NCBI GenBank assembly: GCA_041165345.1
Contig: JBEANQ010000024.1
Span: forward strand, 1 to 19,633
Length of the DNA: 19,633 nt
Direction of reading: 5' to 3'
Source: JBBKWH01 sp041165345
GTDB lineage: Bacteria; Pseudomonadota; Gammaproteobacteria; Pseudomonadales; Moraxellaceae
The position numbers and the translations under genes were made by a program. The notes beneath the pieces are model-generated. The model had not been told where the DNA came from and ran no database searches. It saw only the letters and a list, made by a program, of their open reading frames with translations. Every line of letters starts with the position of its first letter. Position 1 is the first letter of the stretch. This document shows, one piece after another, positions 15,486 through 19,633 of this stretch.

Positions 15486-15956
15486 ATGAGTAAAGAGAAA
15501 ACATCATCGGGCGGCACCATCGCCCAAAACCGCAAAGCCCGCCATGAATACTTCATCGAAGACAAGATTGAAGCAGGCTTGGTGTTGCAAGGCTGGGAAG
15601 TAAAAGCCATTCGTTCAGGCCGCATGACCATCACCGAGGCGTATGTCATCTTTAAAAAAGGTGAGGCATTTTTATTTAACAGCCAAATTACCCCACTCCT
15701 GTCGGCGTCAACCCATATTGACCCTGAAGCCACCCGTAACCGAAAGCTACTCATGTCTCGTCGGCAGCTTGAAAAACTGCAAGCTGCGATTAGCCAACAA
15801 GGCTACACCTGTGTACCCCTTGCCACATATTGGAAAGGCTCGTTGGTCAAATGTGAAATTGCTTTGGTTAAAGGCAAGCAACTTCATGATAAACGCGCGA
15901 CAGAAAAAGACCGTGATTGGAAACGCGACAAACAACGCGTCTTTCGCAATCAGTAA
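15486..15956 (+). CDS. smpB: SsrA-binding protein
   Basis: Partner of tmRNA in trans-translation, rescuing stalled ribosomes. It has 156 residues, close to the usual 155-160. The N-terminal region has the typical IAQNRKARHEYFIEDKIEAG and GWEVKAIRSGR motifs of the beta-barrel tmRNA-binding domain. The C-terminal tail has the basic KRATEKDRDWKRDKQR stretch that inserts into the mRNA channel. The ATG at 15486 gives the standard MSKEK start; AGGA lies 11 nt upstream, a rather long spacing. It is divergent from coaD. No ssrA gene is seen in the window. Confidence 0.97.
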   Translation: MSKEKTSSGGTIAQNRKARHEYFIEDKIEAGLVLQGWEVKAIRSGRMTITEAYVIFKKGEAFLFNSQITPLLSASTHIDPEATRNRKLLMSRRQLEKLQAAISQQGYTCVPLATYWKGSLVKCEIALVKGKQLHDKRATEKDRDWKRDKQRVFRNQ

Positions 15957-15966
15957 AACCTGAATA

Positions 15967-15996
15967 AAAAAACCGCATCACATGATGCGGTTTTTT
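15967..15996 (+). terminator. bidirectional rho-independent terminator after smpB
   Basis: CCGCATC-ACAT-GATGCGG stem-loop (15973-15990), extended by an A-run on the left and six Ts on the right. It serves smpB on the plus strand and the convergent RTX gene, whose stop is at 16009, on the minus strand. Confidence 0.93.
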
Positions 15997-16008
15997 ATTT
16001 AATACGTC

Positions 16009-18168
16009 TTAATGCCAGTTGGCTGCCAAGACTGGCGCCAAAGTGGACTGTTGACTAACGGACAATGACGTTTGACCACTGGCAGGCATGGTCATGGTCG
16101 ACATCGCACTCACCAAATTTTCAACTTGTTGATGGCTTAAGGTTTTACCATCACCTGCGTTGATCGTCTCAACATGATAGGCATCACCCAAGTACCAATC
16201 TCGAATTACTGTGCGGTCAGTCGTACCAATCACCCGCACTTCTAAGTTATTACCCACATGCTTAAACCACAGTTGGTCTGAACGAATATCTGCACCCATT
16301 TTCAACACATCGGTATTACCCGCAGTGCTGTCGTTTTCGACAATCGTGTCAAGCATATTGCCACGGTTAAACAAGTAAGTATCATTGCCTAACTTACCCA
16401 CCAAGGTGTCGCTACCAGACTGACCATTTAATATGTTATTTGCATGATTGCCAGTGATCACATTGCTAGCACTGTTGCCAGTGCCGTTAATATTACCTGT
16501 ACCACCTAGAGTCAAATTCTCGACATTGGTCTGTAAAGTGTAGCTAAAACCAACTTCAACACCATCAGTCCCTTCATTGGCATTTTCAACAATCACATCT
16601 TTAGTGCTACTCACGACGTAAACATCGTTGCCAACCCCACCAATCATGGTGTCATTTCCTACACCACCATTCAGACGGTCATTCCCTGCATAGCCATACA
16701 AGGTGTTATTCAGGTTATTACCATAAACTCGGTTATCTAACTCATTGCCAGATGCAGTCAATGCGGTCGCACCGGTCAAGTATAGCCACTCAACATTTGC
16801 ACCTAACGTATAACCATCTAATGCAGTCGTAATTTTATCAGTTCCTTCAGCAGCCAACTCAATCACGCTGTCGGTCAGGCTATCTACGGTATATGAGTCA
16901 TCACCAAGGCCGCCTTTCATCAGGTCATTGCCTAAACCGCCGTCAAGCAGGTCATTTCCGGCATAGCCATACAAATAGTCATTACCACCAGACCCATGCA
17001 AAGAATCATTGACATTACCACCATAAAAATATTCATCTCTGGTGTTACCCGTAAAATCGTTTGACACCTGCTTTTGTCCACAAAAAACAAGATCTAATGT
17101 CGAATTAGACGCACTACCTTTCAAAGAAGAAATCGCTGCATCAGTTGATAATATTACTTGATCTGAAAAAACAATTTTCTCAACTGATGAGTTATATTTA
17201 CTATAAACTGGATCAATCAAGCCACCACCTGAATTTGTTATATTTTTATCATAATCAATATATTGAAATTTTACAAAAACACTAATACCAAGTAATTCTG
17301 ACGACAGTACGAGATCATTCATATCTCTAGTCATTATAAAATCACTACGTTGATAAGCGGATAAATCTAGAACATCTTGCGCGACCCCATTTCCTGTATA
17401 GTTTTCATCAAAAACAGCCAAAATAGAGTTCTGTGCAGTGATTTGATAAATATCACCATCCTCCAAGGATATATCTCTTGCCAAAAGCACACCTTGGCGA
17501 TTTAAAATATATGTATCACTTCCATCAAAGCCATAATAATAATCTAATCCCTGCCCCTGTGTAGCATCACTGCCATTAGAGTAGAAAACATCAGCTTCTC
17601 TTCCACCAAATATACTCTCCGAAACATCTTGATCAGGATCAAAAACATTAGATGACAATAAGTTACCAGAAATCATCAATGCGTAATCAGATGCATCAAT
17701 CCCACTTTTTCGAAAATCGACAGTTCCAACGAGGTGGAAAGCATCAATGTCTGCAAAAGATAAAGTCTTGTCAGAAAAAACCAGTTGCGTATGTGTAGGA
17801 GCACTAAAAACATTTGATCCTATACCAGAAAATGTTGAACTTCCATTTGCGTTCGTTAAAATAGGATAAAAATAATCTTTAATAGTGACAACATCAGCTA
17901 AAGAGTAATTAACTTGCAAATCAAAACCAGCCTTACTAAAAGAAACATTCTTTGACGATACATCCGAAAAAACAATGTCTCTTTGATCAAGCGTTGTTGC
18001 AGACAAGCGACTACTTAGCTGAATAATATCGACCCCATCTCCGATGGAGAAATAAATATGATCATTACCACCACCACCAGCAATTAAGTCATTACCTAAA
18101 CCAGCCGTAATATCATCATTACCAATTGTGCCAACAATGGTGTCATTATTGATTGTTCCAATAAGCAT
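16009..18168 (-). CDS. RTX calcium-binding repeat protein, probable type I secretion substrate
   Basis: 719 residues of haemolysin-type (RTX) protein without a recognisable enzyme domain. RTX nonapeptide-like repeats (GGxGxDxL) occur at about 11-39, 383-428, 481-519 and 571-598. Residues about 421-511 and 512-598 form two copies of one module with period 91 (EGTDK...YTLGANVEWL against EGTDG...YTLQTNVENL). Residues about 630-690 resemble the domain often found after RTX repeats (VIRDWYLGDAYHVETINAGDGKTL). Residues 40-380 are unlike anything I recognise. There is no N-terminal signal peptide, consistent with type I secretion using the C-terminus. AAGGA lies 7 nt before the ATG. One cysteine (363) is unusual for this class. 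The N-terminal half is much more AT-rich than the C-terminal half. No type I secretion genes are in the window. Confidence 0.88.
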   Translation of the reverse strand: MLIGTINNDTIVGTIGNDDITAGLGNDLIAGGGGNDHIYFSIGDGVDIIQLSSRLSATTLDQRDIVFSDVSSKNVSFSKAGFDLQVNYSLADVVTIKDYFYPILTNANGSSTFSGIGSNVFSAPTHTQLVFSDKTLSFADIDAFHLVGTVDFRKSGIDASDYALMISGNLLSSNVFDPDQDVSESIFGGREADVFYSNGSDATQGQGLDYYYGFDGSDTYILNRQGVLLARDISLEDGDIYQITAQNSILAVFDENYTGNGVAQDVLDLSAYQRSDFIMTRDMNDLVLSSELLGISVFVKFQYIDYDKNITNSGGGLIDPVYSKYNSSVEKIVFSDQVILSTDAAISSLKGSASNSTLDLVFCGQKQVSNDFTGNTRDEYFYGGNVNDSLHGSGGNDYLYGYAGNDLLDGGLGNDLMKGGLGDDSYTVDSLTDSVIELAAEGTDKITTALDGYTLGANVEWLYLTGATALTASGNELDNRVYGNNLNNTLYGYAGNDRLNGGVGNDTMIGGVGNDVYVVSSTKDVIVENANEGTDGVEVGFSYTLQTNVENLTLGGTGNINGTGNSASNVITGNHANNILNGQSGSDTLVGKLGNDTYLFNRGNMLDTIVENDSTAGNTDVLKMGADIRSDQLWFKHVGNNLEVRVIGTTDRTVIRDWYLGDAYHVETINAGDGKTLSHQQVENLVSAMSTMTMPASGQTSLSVSQQSTLAPVLAANWH
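16363..16908 (-). repeat. tandem 273-nt coding repeat within the RTX gene
   Basis: Two consecutive 91-codon units (16636-16908 and 16363-16635) encode the same arrangement: an RTX end, a D-V/S-I-V/E acidic strand, EGTD, a YTL-NVE strand, a TGN/SGN turn and new RTX repeats. They are clearly similar in protein but diverged in DNA, so the duplication is not recent. Confidence 0.65.
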
Positions 18169-18225
18169 AAAAAAATCCTTAACTTGTCTTTAGGTCTGAC
18201 TTCACACGATATTGAAATGACTTCT

Positions 18226-18246
18226 GATCATACCCAAACGATCATA
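18226..18246. repeat. direct repeat GATCATA upstream of the RTX gene
   Basis: Two exact copies of GATCATA (18226-18232 and 18240-18246), 14 nt apart start to start, lie 58-78 nt upstream of the RTX start codon. This is about where a regulator-binding pair could sit, although 14 nt is not a full helical multiple. On the minus strand the inner copy overlaps a -10-like TATGAT. Confidence 0.3.
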
Positions 18247-18296
18247 AATCAAGACGGATTAAAAACCCATTACAACAACAAAATTTGTTAAAGAAT

Positions 18297-18330
18297 CCTT
18301 CATATTAGGGCAAAAAATCCAATATGAAGG
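18297..18330 (-). terminator. probable terminator hairpin after the partial surface-protein gene
   Basis: Perfect 10-bp arms CCTTCATATT/AATATGAAGG, extendable by two G-C pairs past a bulged A, begin 14 nt after the stop of the upstream gene. The U-tract after it is weak (ATTCTTTAAC), so termination may be partial, with some read-through into the RTX gene. Confidence 0.5.
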
Positions 18331-18344
18331 TTCAATTCAAAAAA

Positions 18345-19633
18345 CTAACAGAATGTTAGTGTGCCATAACAATTATTATAAGCAGCATCCAAGCCAACGA
18401 TATTACCATCTCGAGCTGCTGAAGTTTGCGTAATATTACTTAATATACCTTGGCTAGTCACATTACCTGAAGCATCATATCGGGTTGACAATGGATTATT
18501 AATATCCAATGTAAATGCATCTGGAAGATATAAAGCAAAACCTTTTGGCATTTCCTTTAAGTACCCTGGATACTGAATGGCTTGTTTTTGCATAGACAAA
18601 CCAAAAGACGATGAGTTAACATCAGTTTGATGTAAATTCGAAGCGTTATAGGGCAAAATATAGTTATTTAAATCAGTATTAATATCTGCATCTGCCTTAC
18701 CATCAACAATTGACTGATTCGTTGTTGCATCACTGCTATAAATACGCAAACCTTGAGCCATCTGGCGTTTAATCGTGTCAGCAATACCACCACGTAGCAA
18801 TGGAAGTAGTGTAGGCCCCAAGGCACTGACCAAACCACCAGCATCTGAATCTACAAGCTCAAGTGGGCTCGCTCCTACTGTCGTACTACCATCAGTATTA
18901 CCATAAATAATACTATTTACAATGCCTCCAAAATTAACACCGCTAATAAATGCTTGAGTTTGACGACTACCAAAAAGTTCTATACCAAGTCCAGTTCTGG
19001 CAACACTTTGATACCCTACTAATGCCTCTTGATAACGAATTTTTGCAAGTCCTAAATTTAAAATCATATCATCACCCAAGTTTAAATATCCTCCAGCAGG
19101 AGTTCCTTTCCCTCCTCTCGTACCAGTTACAGGAGAACCCCAACTACTCGCTCCATTGTTTTTAATACCCGTAGTGTTTGCATTTGTTGCAATACAAGAC
19201 GTAGGATAACGACATGTTACAGCGACGTTTGTATCACCACTAATATTTAAATTTGCAGCTGCTGTTAAATAACCACTCACGCTATTAATATTACCAAAAC
19301 TTAAAGGACCACTAGAATTATCTGCACCAAATCGAACCCCTGCAAATTCGCGCGTAGAAGCCGATGTTGGATTTTTAATTGCGATCTGCAAAAAAGGGTT
19401 TGTTAATGTAAAGTCCTTTAAATTTGAGCGTGATGCAGTGCTGCTTACCCCAGAAACACTATTGGTTCCTGACACAGGAATACACACACCTGATGAGTTT
19501 GTCACGCAACCAAAAGAAACACTGCCTAGGTCAATATCACACGCACCAGTGGCATTTGCACCATCACACCCTAACTTTAGTGATCGAATATTAGCGTTCA
19601 GATTGAGTACTGCCTGTATACCCAACTTATAAA
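18345..19633 (-). CDS. C-terminal part of a large, cysteine-containing, probably extracytoplasmic protein
   Basis: The frame stays open to the window edge (codons continue past 19625), so the start and any signal peptide are missing. At least 429 residues are present. The sequence is rich in Asn, Ser, Thr and Gly with few charges, as in exported beta-rich proteins. It has paired cysteines (LGCDGANATGACD, FGCVTNSSGVC, VTCRYPTSC and the terminal NCYGTLTFC) that could form disulfides outside the cytoplasm. I do not recognise the family with confidence; it resembles the long surface or outer-membrane-associated hypothetical proteins of Moraxellaceae. AT-rich like the start of the RTX gene downstream. 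A short gap with a weak terminator separates the two. Confidence 0.7.
   Translation of the reverse strand, partial: YKLGIQAVLNLNANIRSLKLGCDGANATGACDIDLGSVSFGCVTNSSGVCIPVSGTNSVSGVSSTASRSNLKDFTLTNPFLQIAIKNPTSASTREFAGVRFGADNSSGPLSFGNINSVSGYLTAAANLNISGDTNVAVTCRYPTSCIATNANTTGIKNNGASSWGSPVTGTRGGKGTPAGGYLNLGDDMILNLGLAKIRYQEALVGYQSVARTGLGIELFGSRQTQAFISGVNFGGIVNSIIYGNTDGSTTVGASPLELVDSDAGGLVSALGPTLLPLLRGGIADTIKRQMAQGLRIYSSDATTNQSIVDGKADADINTDLNNYILPYNASNLHQTDVNSSSFGLSMQKQAIQYPGYLKEMPKGFALYLPDAFTLDINNPLSTRYDASGNVTSQGILSNITQTSAARDGNIVGLDAAYNNCYGTLTFC

Noticed and set aside
16363..17040. Repetitive DNA as a possible CRISPR or satellite array
   Set aside because: The repeats are in frame, diverged and encode RTX nonapeptides; there are no uniform repeat-spacer units.

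Overview
The window looks like chromosome from a gammaproteobacterium of the order Pseudomonadales, most likely the family Moraxellaceae (relatives of Acinetobacter). The main reason is the TCA-cycle layout: gltA diverges from sdhCDAB, which is followed on the same strand by sucA, sucB and lpd. Protein motifs agree (a type II citrate synthase; a succinate dehydrogenase with the E. coli-type Asp in its [2Fe-2S] site). Base composition is roughly balanced except at the right end, which is clearly AT-rich. No species can be named from this sequence alone.

Left half (1-10362): TCA-cycle region. Read leftwards from about 8.7 kb come sdhC, sdhD, sdhA and sdhB (tightly packed, ending at a strong terminator), then about 0.8 kb without a gene, then sucA and sucB (1 nt apart) and the start of lpd (cut by the window edge). 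gltA runs rightwards from the shared 410-nt sdhC/gltA promoter region and ends at a strong terminator. Together these genes encode citrate synthase, complex II and the 2-oxoglutarate dehydrogenase complex (E1, E2, E3). All three transcription units (gltA, sdhC, sucA) have potential stem-loops in their presumed 5' leaders. The sucA leader is the richest and is the best candidate here for an undescribed cis-acting RNA.

Middle (10363-15999): housekeeping genes. A two-gene leftward unit encodes a small zinc-ribbon membrane protein (PP0621-like) and an orphan HExxH metallopeptidase-like protein. Divergent from it are nadE (glutamine-dependent NAD synthetase) and a translationally coupled gene for an unrecognised helical protein. 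On the minus strand follow elongator tRNA-Met, RNase P RNA (rnpB), a YfhL-type 2[4Fe-4S] ferredoxin and coaD. smpB runs rightwards from the coaD/smpB promoter region and ends in a bidirectional terminator.

Right end (16000-19633): accessory, surface-type genes on the minus strand. One is a 719-residue RTX calcium-binding protein, probably a type I secretion substrate. It has a duplicated RTX module, and its composition shifts sharply part-way through the gene. Upstream of it is the 3' part of a larger, cysteine-containing, probably extracytoplasmic protein whose start lies beyond the window.

I found no CRISPR array, insertion sequence, phage gene or toxin-antitoxin pair.
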